Source of the DNA: Arcuatula senhousia
Taxonomy: Eukaryota > Mollusca > Bivalvia > Mytilida > Mytilidae
NCBI GenBank assembly: GCA_963971305.1
Contig: OZ020306.1
Coordinates: 65,321,022-65,385,021 of the forward strand
Direction of reading: 5' to 3'
DNA length: 64,000 nt
Shown piece by piece: positions 1 through 11,600 of this stretch; the stretch's first letter is position 1; each line of letters opens with the position of its first letter. Below the pieces are notes generated by a model. That model saw nothing but the letters and a program-made list of their open reading frames with translations. It ran no database searches and had not been told where the DNA came from. The position numbers and the translations under genes were made by a program.

Positions 1-2088
1 TCTTGGGCATTTTCCATCGTATATAATACTTTTATCTTGGACCAAAGGAGAAGAGGCGAGTCGCAACCGCTGGTCACGTTAAAGGCTACTGGCTGTATTC
101 TGTTGTGGATTTTCTAAATTGCCATTTATATATATGTAGGTTGGTGGTGTACACTTATTCCACATCTCATTACCTTCTATGGAATGTCTCAAATTTCCAA
201 GAAGAAAACGCAAAACAATGCATAGACACACCGGTGAAATTAAAGTTCGCCGTGGTCCTTACCATCCTCGGAAACCCAAGGGATCTTTTCTTGCTTACCC
301 ATTCGTCACCCCCTGGGACATTACGCATGAAATACTTCGTTTTTGATAGTTTTATATCGAGCCTTTTGATTGTGATTGGTCGCATTACATTTTCCAATGC
401 GCTTAAAAAACATGTTTCTATATTAATTTTTAATGAAGTTCAAGATCAGATCCTGAATGCGAAACGAACAAAATAATACCAAATGACCCAGGGTGATGAA
501 TGATGAACGAAAGAATTTCCCCTGGGTTTCCAAGGATGTGTCCTATATAACTTGCTACAGGTATTTAAAACGAAATGATGGCGACACTTCTCTTCCTTTG
601 CGCTCGTAGGGTTAATTATAAAATCATGATTAAATATGCAATAACAAAAGAAATAATTAAGAAATTAATTTAAAAAGTTTCTGAAATGTTTCAGTCAGAA
701 TTATAAAGAGTTGTCTTGAAGAATATACATATTCTTCTACTAAGAGTTTGAAAATTACAGCTAGTCATGATAAATTCCTATTAAAATTTCATGCAAATGG
801 TAATTTTTTTTTTTTTCAAACTTAGAATTTTAATGGTAAATTACAGTTTTTGAGAATACTTCACTAAATGAACATAGAAATTCAAAATATTTTGACAGAA
901 CAGTTCTAAACTTTTGTGCAGTTGCTTTGCAGCAATTAATGTCATGACAATTAAGCTTATTATTAAAAAAATATAATGTAAATTCTTTGAATAGTTGGAA
1001 TTAAGACAGGGACCTTCCAGGGATATTCAGGTTTCTAGTTTCATGTAAAGGTGATTTTTTCCAACAGAGTAAAGAACTAGAATAAAAGTAGAAATTTGTC
1101 AACACTGTCATGACTGACTTCACAAAATTGCAAAAATGACATTCTCTGACAAAATAGCCAAGTTTTATTTTTATAGCTTCAACTTTTAACTTTACACATT
1201 CGCTGCCAGCTGATAAAAAGAAAATATATTCTTTCAATCCTAAGGTTTAGCCAATCTCATTAAAAATTAATAGTTCCCCATATTTAAAACTCTTAGTAAT
1301 TCTATGCATCACCTTAAGAAGTTCTATGTTCAAAAATGACTAAGTCAAAGTTTTAGTTTAGAAACTCAAAAAACTATTTCAAAATGACTGTTCATAAAGT
1401 ATTGGGCGCGTGCGTGTTCCGATGACAAATATCCCTGCAGCAGCGCTAAGCTTGTAGGTAAAAGAATATACTATAAAGCGTTTAAGTACGTGACGTCGGG
1501 TCAGTCCGCTTTGCCTACAAATCGACTGGAATGTGTGCACATGGTGGTTGAAAGAGACTTGACATAATGAATCGTGTCGCGGTCGTCCGGCTATAATGCA
1601 TAAAACCTGACTGTAAATCATAGTGCATCATGTTGGAAAAAATGTCACGTTCCTCGCACGTTAAAGAACACGTACTGCAGGTCTCGGTAAGAGTAGGACC
1701 AGTAGGATTCTGGCATTCATATATATCCCCTTCCATAGGCATGCAGGAGGCCTACCCATCACTCCATTTTCCAGTGGCAGCCAAAACACTCCTCTCCGAT
1801 TGGCCTTGTGTACCCATTTTCTCCACTTCACCATTCCATGTTCATGGTATTACCCCTCTCATGTTGACCGTGTTCATCTCCCTGATATAGCCGAAATTTT
1901 GCTGCTTGAGAGTAAAGCAATCATCTAACTAACCGAATGGGGATGATCACAAATGCCCTTTTACCTTCAGTATAGTTTGAAACATTATTTTCTTTCTTGT
2001 GTATGTTTTCCTTGAAGAATATTTTATTTTTAAATCCAGTTGTTTAATAAAATCAATTATATTATTATTTTTTTATTTAAGATTTTTT
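1..2088. other. Upstream DNA, no gene supported
   Basis: AT-rich with a more GC-balanced patch around 1390-1900 (containing CTGCAGCAGCGC and ACGTGACGTCGGG) that may be an old repeat or a regulatory region. Open frames here are short, lack domains and overlap on both strands. A poly-T run lies at 806-818. Confidence 0.5.
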
Positions 2089-2222
2089 TACAGTAAATGT
2101 GTGAACAATTCCCTTAAATTGTCTGTTATTTCACGTAATTACTAGACCCTTAAGGAATTATAATGAAGTTCCTGAATTTTAAGTAATTTCATGAAATTCC
2201 TAATTACACACATTTACTGTAA
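2089..2222. mobile_element. Short element with 16-bp perfect terminal inverted repeats
   Basis: TTACAGTAAATGTGTG at 2089-2104 is the exact reverse complement of CACACATTTACTGTAA at 2207-2222. The 134-base length with an AT-rich interior and no coding capacity fits a MITE or a deleted DNA transposon. Flanking target duplication is not clear. Confidence 0.7.
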
Positions 2223-2986
2223 CATAAAAATGATATTTAAGCATGCAATTACGTGCAAGATGCATATCTGAACTCTACGGAAACGTATTAGTGACTTTTT
2301 AATGAAAAGGCCAATGATAATCCTATTATGTTGAAGTGGATTTTGGATTAAGTAAAAATACTCTTGTTGAACAATAGAATAGTTTTTTTTACAATTCATC
2401 GAGTAACAAATGATTTATTATATTTGTAACAAATTATTCGTGCACCGAAATAAAAAAAAGAAATAATTGATAAAACATATTCATAACAGTAAAGGGTAGA
2501 AAACAGAGACTAGTCCACACTGGAGAAATTTACAAGTCATTCCTATCTATAGCGTCACGTTTGACACAAAAATTGCTACTGAACACAGGGTTATGTTGCT
2601 CAACGGTTGCTGCCTGCATGCACTCAAGAAATTTTACGGTAGACACCGTGCACTCGTAGACAAATACGGCACTTCTATCTCTCAAATGAGTACAGATGTT
2701 GGTTTGTCGTAGAAATCCTTCACCGAATATGACACGCTGAATTATAACTTAGCAACACGACGAGTGTGCTATAGCAGGCAGGAACTGCTTACTTTTCCGG
2801 AGCACCTGTGTTCACTCTTGTTACGACTTGAGTTCACGTTGTTGATTTCCGTCCTATGAGAAGGGGGGGGGGGGTAACTTGATAACTTTACTGGTGGGGA
2901 TGTGTCATTTTCGATTTGATTTCATGACCCATAATTATAAAAAGTCGACCATTTTCATGACCCTTATTTATACAAAATAAAAAAAA
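2223..2986. other. Non-coding, old dispersed repeat fragments
   Basis: The stretch about 2770-2810 (GGCAGGAACTGCTTACTTTTCCGGAGCACCTG) is matched in reverse at 30155-30190, so both belong to a dispersed repeat. A run of about 12 G occurs near 2862-2874. No gene is seen. Confidence 0.5.
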
Positions 2987-3118
2987 CGAAAGAATATGGA
3001 ATATGTGCCAAAAAGACACGATCCACATATTGAAATGATTTTCATGAATAAATATACAAAAGCAAAATTCACTGCGTGTGAAGCGCTTTTCTGGATTAAC
3101 CTTCATCAGACACGCTAG
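2987..3118. repeat. Direct repeat, left copy flanking the LINE fragment
   Basis: The block starting AACGAAAGAATATGGAATAT and ending near TGGATTAACCTTCATC recurs at 4382-4500 with a few differences and small indels. The two copies bracket the reverse-strand LINE fragment. They could be a very long target-site duplication or a local segmental duplication. Confidence 0.75.
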
Positions 3119-3517
3119 GATTAGAAAACTTGGAAAACCGGTAGAATATTAGATTTGATAAAATAAATGCCAAAAAATGTTACAACAATGACCAAACAAA
3201 TAAATTTATCAATTTTTAAAGAAATAGCCAAACGTTGTCAAATTCGGGAAATATGTAAACTGTGTCTTTCCAACACATATTCCAGTACTCGAAAATATAT
3301 AGAATAATAATTTTTATTAATCAGTGACTGGGCCCATTTCTGGGCAAAGGTTACATTGATCTAACAATAAACATACAACATGTACAAAGACATTACAACA
3401 ATAATGGTGTTCTTTAATTTGTTGTCACAGAATCAGAGCCTGTACAAAAAACTTATAAACAAATATACAGTGTAAAACGCGTGGATCAAAAATGGTGCTA
3501 TTTCCCTCAGCAGTTGA

Positions 3518-4426
3518 TCAGTTTTGTCTTAATTCAGACCCTTTAATTATAAATTTACCCAAGTTCTTTAATATAAGCAAATCTTTATTGCTAGTTAAAC
3601 ATAAAAATTTATCATCAGTAGAGAGATTAATAAAATTTTGACACATTGCGGAAATATCTTTAAATGAAATATCCCTCTCCTCTTTATATTTTGGGCATTC
3701 AACTAGAAAATGAATTTCATCTTCTACTTTATCTAATGAACAATTTAAGCACTTTCTTTCAGACCTCTCTATTTTATTCTTATCACATCTTTTTCTCTCG
3801 ATTTGTAGATTATGAGCACTAATTCTAAGTTTACAGATTGTGCGTCTAATGTTAAAATTTTCAATCAAAAGGTAGGTCTCAAAGCAATAGTTTACTTTAA
3901 ATTTAAAATATGTATCTAATTTAGTTTGTGAGATGGATGATCTTTTCTTGTTCCAAAAATTGATGTAACTATCACAAAGTTTCCTTTTTACAGTGTTAAT
4001 TAGAGTAGTATATTTAACATTATGTGACTGTACACCTAATTTCTCTAGAATATAAACAATAGAGGTATACCAACAATCTGTGTGATTTTGATACATGGTT
4101 TTGTTGCATATATATGCATCATATAGTAGTCCCTCATTTAATTCTTCAAGTCTTAACCAATATTTGATTAAAGTTATAACTATAGAGAAGAACAGATGAT
4201 ATCTTCCTACCTCAGCCATTACAGCTAAGTTGATGGCTTTTTTGTTTACCCCAAGAATATATTTTAAATATTTTATATGGGATCTGTCTAAATATTTATA
4301 TAAGAGCATACAACTGAAGCACGTGCGGGGAAGCTTTCTACGACCTCCACGCGGCACTAAACCAAACTCTGAAATAATATTAAAAACGAAAGAATATGGA
4401 ATATGTGCCAAAAAGACACGATCCAC
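3518..4426 (-). pseudogene. LINE (non-LTR retrotransposon) ORF2 C-terminal fragment
   Basis: An open frame of 302 codons on the minus strand. Its first ~17 residues come from the flanking direct repeat, so the true element starts near FGLVPRGGRRK. It carries LNLAVMAEVGRY-like and KYWLRL segments, LRISAHNLQIERKR, then CLNCSLDKVEDEIHFLVECP, the C-x2-C...H...C zinc-binding end typical of LINE ORF2 proteins in bivalves. The polymerase and endonuclease domains are missing, so it is 5' truncated and inactive. The frame itself is intact, so the insertion is probably not ancient. Confidence 0.8.
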
Positions 4427-4500
4427 ATATTGAAATGATTTTAATAAATATACAAAAACAAAATTTCACTGCGCGTGAAGCGCTGGATTAACCGTCATCG
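4382..4500. repeat. Direct repeat, right copy flanking the LINE fragment
   Basis: Partner of 2987-3118. It differs by TTTTAATAAA for TTTTCATGAATAAA and by loss of a few bases before GGATTAACC. Confidence 0.75.
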
Positions 4501-4520
4501 ACATTTTTATGACCCTTATT

Positions 4521-4679
4521 AATTTACTTTAGCTGTACATTGTAAAATTTAGATACCACTATGATTTATGTTGTTCTTTGCTTGTTTTATATTCATGTAT
4601 ATGTTTTTTAAGTTTTGTAAAGCTATAACCAATGCGGTTTACTGTGTGCTTTAATAAAATAAAATAAAATAAAAATATA
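4521..4679 (+). mobile_element. Probable LINE 3' end with TAAAA tail
   Basis: About 160 bases ending in CTTTAATAAAATAAAATAAAA, a simple A-rich tail. Both sides carry similar sequence (TCGACATTTTTATGACCCTT at 4498, ATCGACATTTTAATGAACC at 4682), which looks like a target duplication. No coding part remains. Confidence 0.5.
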
Positions 4680-4722
4680 AAATCGACATTTTAATGAACC
4701 ATATTTATATTCAGTAAACCAC

Positions 4723-4781
4723 AGGGGCTTGAATTTTGGTCATTTATATCGACTTTAAATGACCAGAGAACTCAAGCCCCT
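4723..4781. other. 59-base hairpin
   Basis: AGGGGCTTGA (4723-4732) pairs with TCAAGCCCCT (4772-4781). Inside it TGGTCATTTA pairs with TAAATGACCA around a short loop. The two 10-bp helices are separated by a small unpaired patch. This could be a MITE remnant or a small-RNA precursor. Only the structure is seen. Confidence 0.65.
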
Positions 4782-5541
4782 AGCTGCATGTGATTTTTAT
4801 CATCTTATATGGAATATTCCTTGCATTTAAAAAAAACCAAGCTTTTAATATCACAGTGAAACAATAGATTGCTTACCTCATTTACATAATTTAACAATTC
4901 TTTTGCTATATCTATAAATTGGCGAATCAATCATGTATAAACCCAAATAATATCGACCTTAGTCCCCCTTTTTTCGCCGTTAAAAAACCGCGGGAAATGA
5001 GTTATCTTCTCATATGTTATTAAAACAAACTTCCGGTGTTTTGCCACGCAATTTTCTGTCAAAAATGGAATTGTCCAGCTAAAAATAAACTCTTTATCTT
5101 TTATCTTAAGTATTGAATGAAAAAATACAGATAAGTACAAAAATAATCGACAAGGACGCTACATCACCGAAAGAAAGGACATTTTCACTACCAATTTTCC
5201 AAAATAAATCATCCAAATATTGATTTTGTCAAGAAACTGAAGAAATCCGGCACATTCTGCATGAGATTTAAACCCGATGTATCATCTATGAGGTAATCTA
5301 ATTAATTATTCAAGAAAATGTGATAATGAACGCGGTAATTCACCAATGTTATATGAAAATTAAATGAGTGAAGATATGTTAAATTATATTGGATTCTACT
5401 TCTAGCTTTTTCCAGTTCTTAAACTGCTCAATTCCAATCAATCAATCAGATAATCAGCATCCATAACCAAAGGCTGTAGAGATAACTGTAGGTGTACTTT
5501 TATACTTTCACACAGACAGTGACAGAGAATTAGAGACCACC

Positions 5542-5662
5542 ATGTCTTCCCAGAGATTCACAGTTACAAAAGCTGACGAAGAATCAAGAATTGGACAGGT
5601 CACAGACAATGGTTCTTATGGCGCTGTACCTGTTAACAGTGTCCAGTTGAATATTGCTGAAG
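5542..5662 (+). CDS. kcc: KCC exon E1a, alternative first coding exon with RFTV motif
   Basis: The ATG at 5542 sits in a good context (ACCACC before it). The exon encodes about 40 residues starting [15 protein letters not shown] and ends in phase 1 at a GTATAA donor (5663). RFTV at residues 5-8 fits the RFxV/I motif that docks SPAK/OSR1 kinases, which in vertebrates is found in the long N-terminal forms of KCC2 and KCC3. The phase matches the E2 acceptor at 23312. The donor is weaker than others in the gene. No cDNA is available here, so the start and the 5' UTR limit are inferred. About 80 bases upstream contain a TTTATACTTT stretch but no clear TATA box at the expected distance. Confidence 0.75.
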
Positions 5663-8600
5663 GTATAAGAGTCTTTTTTATGTTATTGAATTTTAAGTGT
5701 ACGAGTTTCAGAACTTGGGGTGGCATATGATTTTGAGAGCTGGTACATGTACATTTGTACATACATGTATATTTACATTTGTACAGTCAATTCAGAACAC
5801 ACATTTGTGTACAATAAATGAGTTATGAAGAATTTTTGAATGATAACAAGATAATGACCATTTGGCTAATATTGGCCTCTTGCACTTTTGCATGATCATC
5901 AAATAGTTTATTCATGTGCCTTAGATACTGTAACTGTGGGGGTTATTTATTTCTGATCACATATTCAAACTTTTCATGAAAATATCCCCAACATGAAGTT
6001 TTTCTTCTCGAAGCAAAAGAGTATGAACAATGAACAAATCACAAATTCATCTCTCATGTCTTTTGTGCTGTAACAGGGTTGCTCCCCTTCCTAGTAGATT
6101 TAAATAGCCAGCCTTTATCCCTGAACAAGGGAAGTACTTCTTTGGTTCAGAGGTAGAGCGCCTGACTGTAAACCTAGAGGTCCCGGGATCGAATCCCGCT
6201 CAGGACATGTCGATTTTGTGAAGTAAATAATGCTCTCCGGTTACATTGGCGCCCAACTAAAAGACCCACTATGGTTAGAACAGGAAAACTAGCCAGGGTT
6301 AGTTGTGTTAAGAGTCATACATGAAGGTATGATGACTCTTGAGGAGGGGGAAGTGTAACAGGGTTGCTCCCCTTCCTAGTAGATTTAAATAGCCAGCCTT
6401 TATCCCTGAACAAGGGAAGTACTTCTTTGGTTCAGAGGTAGAGCGCCTGACTGTAAACCTAGAGGTCCCGGGATCGAATCCCGCTCAGGACATGTCGATT
6501 TTGTGAAGTAAATAATGCTCTCCGGTTACAGTGCGAAAGGTTACATTTTCAAAAACATGAAAATAACACCCTGCAAAAATTTCATCATATTTAACAGTAT
6601 TCAGACAAATTTACATGTACATTTGTTGTAAACAGACTGCAGGTGATTCAAAACCTGATTTCTAATTGTCCTTTACATTAACTGTGGTCCTTTGTGTCTC
6701 AGTACCTAGCATGAGCCTTGTGTGAGAGGCCTTTTTATAAAAGCTGGAAAATTGTACTACATGGGTGTTGTATAGAATTTTCAATAACTTTGAATTTATA
6801 TAAGTCAGGGGAAAAAAATGTCAGTAGCCCAGTCGCCGATAGCTACATGTACAAAATTTTGAGTTGGGCTACTGAAAAATTAAATAATTTAGTTGAAAAT
6901 ATAGAGAGAATGGTAAAAAATGAAGTCTGAGCTACCAGATTGAAATTCCTAAATTTTAGCCCTGTAAGTATACATGTAGGTCCAGTCATCCTATCCACTG
7001 TATAGTAAGGGTTGTCTTTGGACTTGTGATGGATGTATCCACACTGTACACTAGTTATCTTAATTAATTGTCATGTCTCATTTAAAACAAAGTCTTGAAA
7101 AAAGATATTTTTGAACAAAATCTGCCTTTTCCTAAATGAACCATTTTGATTTTCTAAAAAGAAACACCAATAACATAACACTGTGTTTTATTTATGATAA
7201 ATTAGAAGACAATTTTGAATTTGCAAAGTATATTTCATAGATAACCTTGTTAAAGTGGGTACAAGTACTTACACATATATGTCATAATTAGATGATATAT
7301 AGCATTACAAGTACATGTACTTGACATGACTTAAAAATGATGAATGGAATTGTTAATGAAATATTTTAGATACAATTTGAGAGCACAAGAACTCTGAGAC
7401 ATTTTCAGTGAGTTTAAAGTTGTTCCAAAGCACTCATTTCTCCTTTTCCTTTTCCTACCATTTTCACACACACATATTTTTCCATGCATAAGTTATAGAA
7501 AAAATGAGTTTAGTTTAGTGTCAATTAATTGGTTTCATTCAAGGGTATATTATGCAATTTAATTTTAATCTTGATTTGGCTTGAATTTGCCATACATACA
7601 TGAAATATTAAGAAATTAAAAGGAGGATATACAAATGTATTGTCATATTTATAAATCAATATAATTTAGTTTATGAACACAAACTATTTAATCACTTTAT
7701 TGCCTCTCCCCTTTTTTCTTTGGCACTGTGGCCATTGTTACAGACACAAAGTCATACTGGAAGATGGCTGTCTTTGAAACATGATAGCAGCCATTAGAAA
7801 AATGCATTATTCTCAATAATAGACAGAAGGAAGTTTTGATGAATGATTTTTTAGTGTGTTCACTATATTTGAAATTACGATGACATTTCTCATTCGTTAT
7901 TTATACCTTTTGTCTCAGGTGTTCAGGTGATATTTCAAAATTTATCAAAGTAGTAATGGACAAGAATGAATGCCATTTATGTTGAGTATTCTAAATATGT
8001 CAACATTTTTTTTTCTTCCATCTTAATGTAATCTTTATTTTTTTTCCATTTAGAAATGTTCATTTAGTTTTATATTTTTGTATTTCTAACAATGTTAGAA
8101 TTTCCTGTACTTTTAGTTCTACATAGTAATTCACTATAAATAGATCTAACTAATATATTTGTAGAGTTTCCCGTTTTCTTGAAACACAGTACTTGAAAAA
8201 ACAAATATGGTACAAAATTCTGCAGTGATATTTATAGACCATTTTAGATTAATTTTACCTTGTACAATCTTTTACATGTTTTCTCATAAAATGTACATAA
8301 AAACATGAAACAGCAACTATGTACACATGATGTATTAAACATGTACAATATTCAACATGTGTAGACAGTAATTTCTGCAATTGAATACAATCTTAAAATC
8401 TTTTCATGCAAAATTAAAACATCATACATGTGTACAGATAGTGTTAGGCAAACAGTCAGTTATAAAATGCTCAAGTATAAAAGACTCATAAAAGATGCTG
8501 TAGCCAAAACATGTTAAGTTGGAATACCCTATGATCACTTTATGGCATAAAGAAAATTTTTAAAAGGGCATAAATGCAAAAAATTATATGAAATGATCTA

Positions 8601-11600
8601 CATGTGTAAACAATACCAACAAAAAGACAAATACATGTACATTGTAACCTACAAGTGTATCATATATGTCTTGCAGTAGAAAAATTAAGTGCATATTCAT
8701 TGTTGATAATTAGTTTGATTTTTTATTTAAACAAAAGTTTATGTACATGTACATGTACATTGCAAATCCATGAAATTAGGACAGTTTTTTTTTACATGTT
8801 TTGCAAAAGACACATTCAAAGCTATATACACTGTTTTGTACCTAGCTTTTGCCTGGATTTTTATGTGGTGTTTTTTTTTTACATATATTTTATAGATACA
8901 CTTTTTACATGTTTTCTGCATGCTTATATTTGATATCTTGCACATGTACAGCTTGCTTTTGAATGTTGTAGTGATTTTGTTTTTTCTCTATCTTTTTCAT
9001 ATTTGTTGCCTTGTCACCTTGGTGTTACCTTGACAACAGGAAAGTACCAGGTTATTTATGGTAATGCTATTTTTAGTTTCTTTTGATTTAACACATTTTC
9101 TTGGAATGCTTTAAATGTTTTTTGTAAAAAACTAAAAAAAGAAGCATTCTGTGGATTCATTTATTCTTGTGAATATCAATTTTTTCTTGGTTTTTCTAAT
9201 GGAACATATTGCTGGGTTTTTATATAACTCATGTGAAAAAAGCATTACATTGGATTCTTATTTTCGTGGTTGAATGAAAGTTCAAACCCACAAAAAGTAC
9301 GAAAATTGATACCCCACATGTATAATAATGAAACCAGAGACATGGATATGCACCGAAATTTTGATTTTTTACCATCCCTTTAAATCTTATCAGAAGGCTT
9401 CAAGTATTATAAAAACAAAAAGATTCCAAAAACTGATGTTTTTTACCCCATTTTCTAAGCATCTATGAAAATTGGTGCCCCATTGATTTCTGTTCTTTTA
9501 CAGTGTTTGTTTGTACTATGTACATATCATGTTAGCAATATCCATGAAACTTTTTTTTTGGTCTAACACAGATTTCTTGTATACATTTAAAGCATTCTAA
9601 AAAATAAAGTTTGAGCTAAATTTTCACTGATTTGTGTTGATATGTATTGACTAAAATGAAAGCTATTACATGTTTTAACAAACTTTGTGCCTGCACTTTG
9701 TATACAAATGTCTCTAAAAGGTAAATTTTAAGTTTTGAATTATTTAATATTTACAAAGAGAAAGAATTGTGATAAACTACATGTATTATAATATGACAGA
9801 ACATTAAAGTTTTACACATTCAGGTAAATTTATTTTGATTTAAAAATCCTCAATTCAGGGTACATGTACAATGTACATAATGAGTGCAAATTTAGTTCTT
9901 ACTCTTTTATATTTTGAGTTGCATTATGATTTTGATTTGCATTTTTGTTTTGTTTGTTTGTGTTTGTTTGCATTTAACATGTCCAAATTTTTATTAACAA
10001 AATTACTTTTCAGGTACATGTAAATCTGTTGAATTTGCAGGAAATTTTAATATTATGTTTGAGCAACATGAGTTAATGTTCTTGGAGCAGAAAGCTTTAG
10101 ATTGAGTCCTTTAAATATCATGATCACTTTAAGTTGCAATTTATCTTTTATCGTCCCCCGCGTAATGGTCTTCGTCCGTCCTTGGATCCGTCACACTTTT
10201 GTGAGCGCAACTCCTCTTAGACCGCTGAACAGATTTTTATGAAATTTTGTAGGACTGTTTGTCATGATATGTAGTTGATCATATTGCAATTCAATTTCAA
10301 TTATTCAAATTTTAGTAAATTTTCAACTTTAATACGGCAGCGGGGGACATTGGCTACGTGTAGCAGTCTTGTTCTGAGAGGATTGAAGGAACACATTAGG
10401 CAGAGCATAAAGGATAAAGGGCCCCCTGATTCATTGAGTCCTACCCCTGACTTTTGTTTTATTTTATTTCCACACATTTCCCTATGTTTCTATTTCTTTT
10501 GCTGCTCCCTCTTTGTGTCCAGTACTTTGTCAGGCTTATTGTCCCTCACTTAAACATTATGAACTTCAGTCATTCTATGTTGCAACATAGTTAGATTAAT
10601 GTACATGTACCTGTCCTGGTCCAAGGCCAGTGGTTTACTCCACCTCTAAAACTGACCCCCACCCGACATGGCCCAAATGAATTGTAAAGGGCCTAGAACC
10701 CCAAATTCATTACTCGCACACTCATCTTGTGACATACAAGAACTGTCATTCGTATGTCTTGCACAATAAGAAAGAAATGCCTAAAGAACTTGTAAATTTA
10801 TGTAGAAACTTGCATACTATTTGCATTGTGCATAGGTTTCAAAATTTGGTTTTTGAGAGAGAATAATAATATTGCATAAAAAGACAGATACTGTACTTAT
10901 ATTATTTATCTAAGTAAAGTTTCCATTTAGTCATTTTATACCCTATGCAAACAAAGTTTGAGGTGCATGTGTATAAGAATCACCCTGTCTGTCTGTCTAT
11001 CTCAGGGGTGGATTCAGGGGGAGGAAGGCTGTTTTGTTTGAAATATAAATTTAGGTTGGGCTTATAGGAAATGTTTGAACCATTAACAGAGCAGCTATTC
11101 TTTTTTTTCAAAATTTCTGGATGTGACTGCATCAGTTTACACATCTTGAAAGCACAACTTGTCTCTTATTAAACTGATAGATGGATTTTGATAAAACTCT
11201 ATACAAAGTACATCATATGGAGTTATTTAGTATGAAGAAATGGCATTGTCCAGCCTGTATATCATTGAACTTAATAATATTCCAATTTATGCTTCATTAT
11301 AAGCAGATGTATCCTTTTGTGAGATTGAAACAGCAGCCACAGATTTATAGAAGATATTTTAAAATCCTAAATTATTTTTTTTACGTTATAAAATTATTTT
11401 AGTACATTTGTACTAGACAATATAACTAAATCAATGCCTGCTTATAGAATTTTTCACCTTCAAAGTAAGTGATCAGATACCAAGATTAATCTTGATTGCA
11501 TTGGATAAAACCCATTTGTCATCTACCAAGTCCCAAGTTACCAGTTCGTAGCTTTTTATGATAATTAATAAATGATCATAATGATGGTAAATGATAGTGA

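Larger units (their letters stand above)
6069..6530 (+). mobile_element. Miniature LTR retroelement (TRIM-like), complete
   Basis: Two 177-bp terminal repeats (6069-6245 and 6354-6530), identical as far as I can read, start TGTAAC and end GTTACA. GTGC lies directly outside each end (6065-6068, 6531-6534), a 4-bp target duplication. After one spacer base the left repeat is followed by TGGCGCCCAAC, a primer-binding site matching the tRNA-Lys type. Directly before the right repeat is the purine tract GAGGAGGGGGAAG. Only 108 bases separate the repeats and there is no coding capacity, so movement would need proteins from another element. Identical repeats indicate a recent insertion. Confidence 0.88.

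Noticed and set aside
105..476. 123-codon frame near the left edge
   Set aside because: No recognisable domain, overlaps an equally open minus frame, composition of non-coding AT-rich DNA.
1515..1890. Overlapping frames on both strands in the GC-richer patch
   Set aside because: Short, mutually overlapping and without homology. More likely an old repeat.
6133..6210. Functional tRNA-Tyr gene (GTA anticodon loop) in the LTR
   Set aside because: Acceptor and anticodon stems do not pair, and the same sequence sits identically in both LTRs, so it is part of the element.
8655..8945. Overlapping + and - frames with Cys/Thr/His-rich text
   Set aside because: They arise from the ACATGTAC simple repeat, which is open on both strands.
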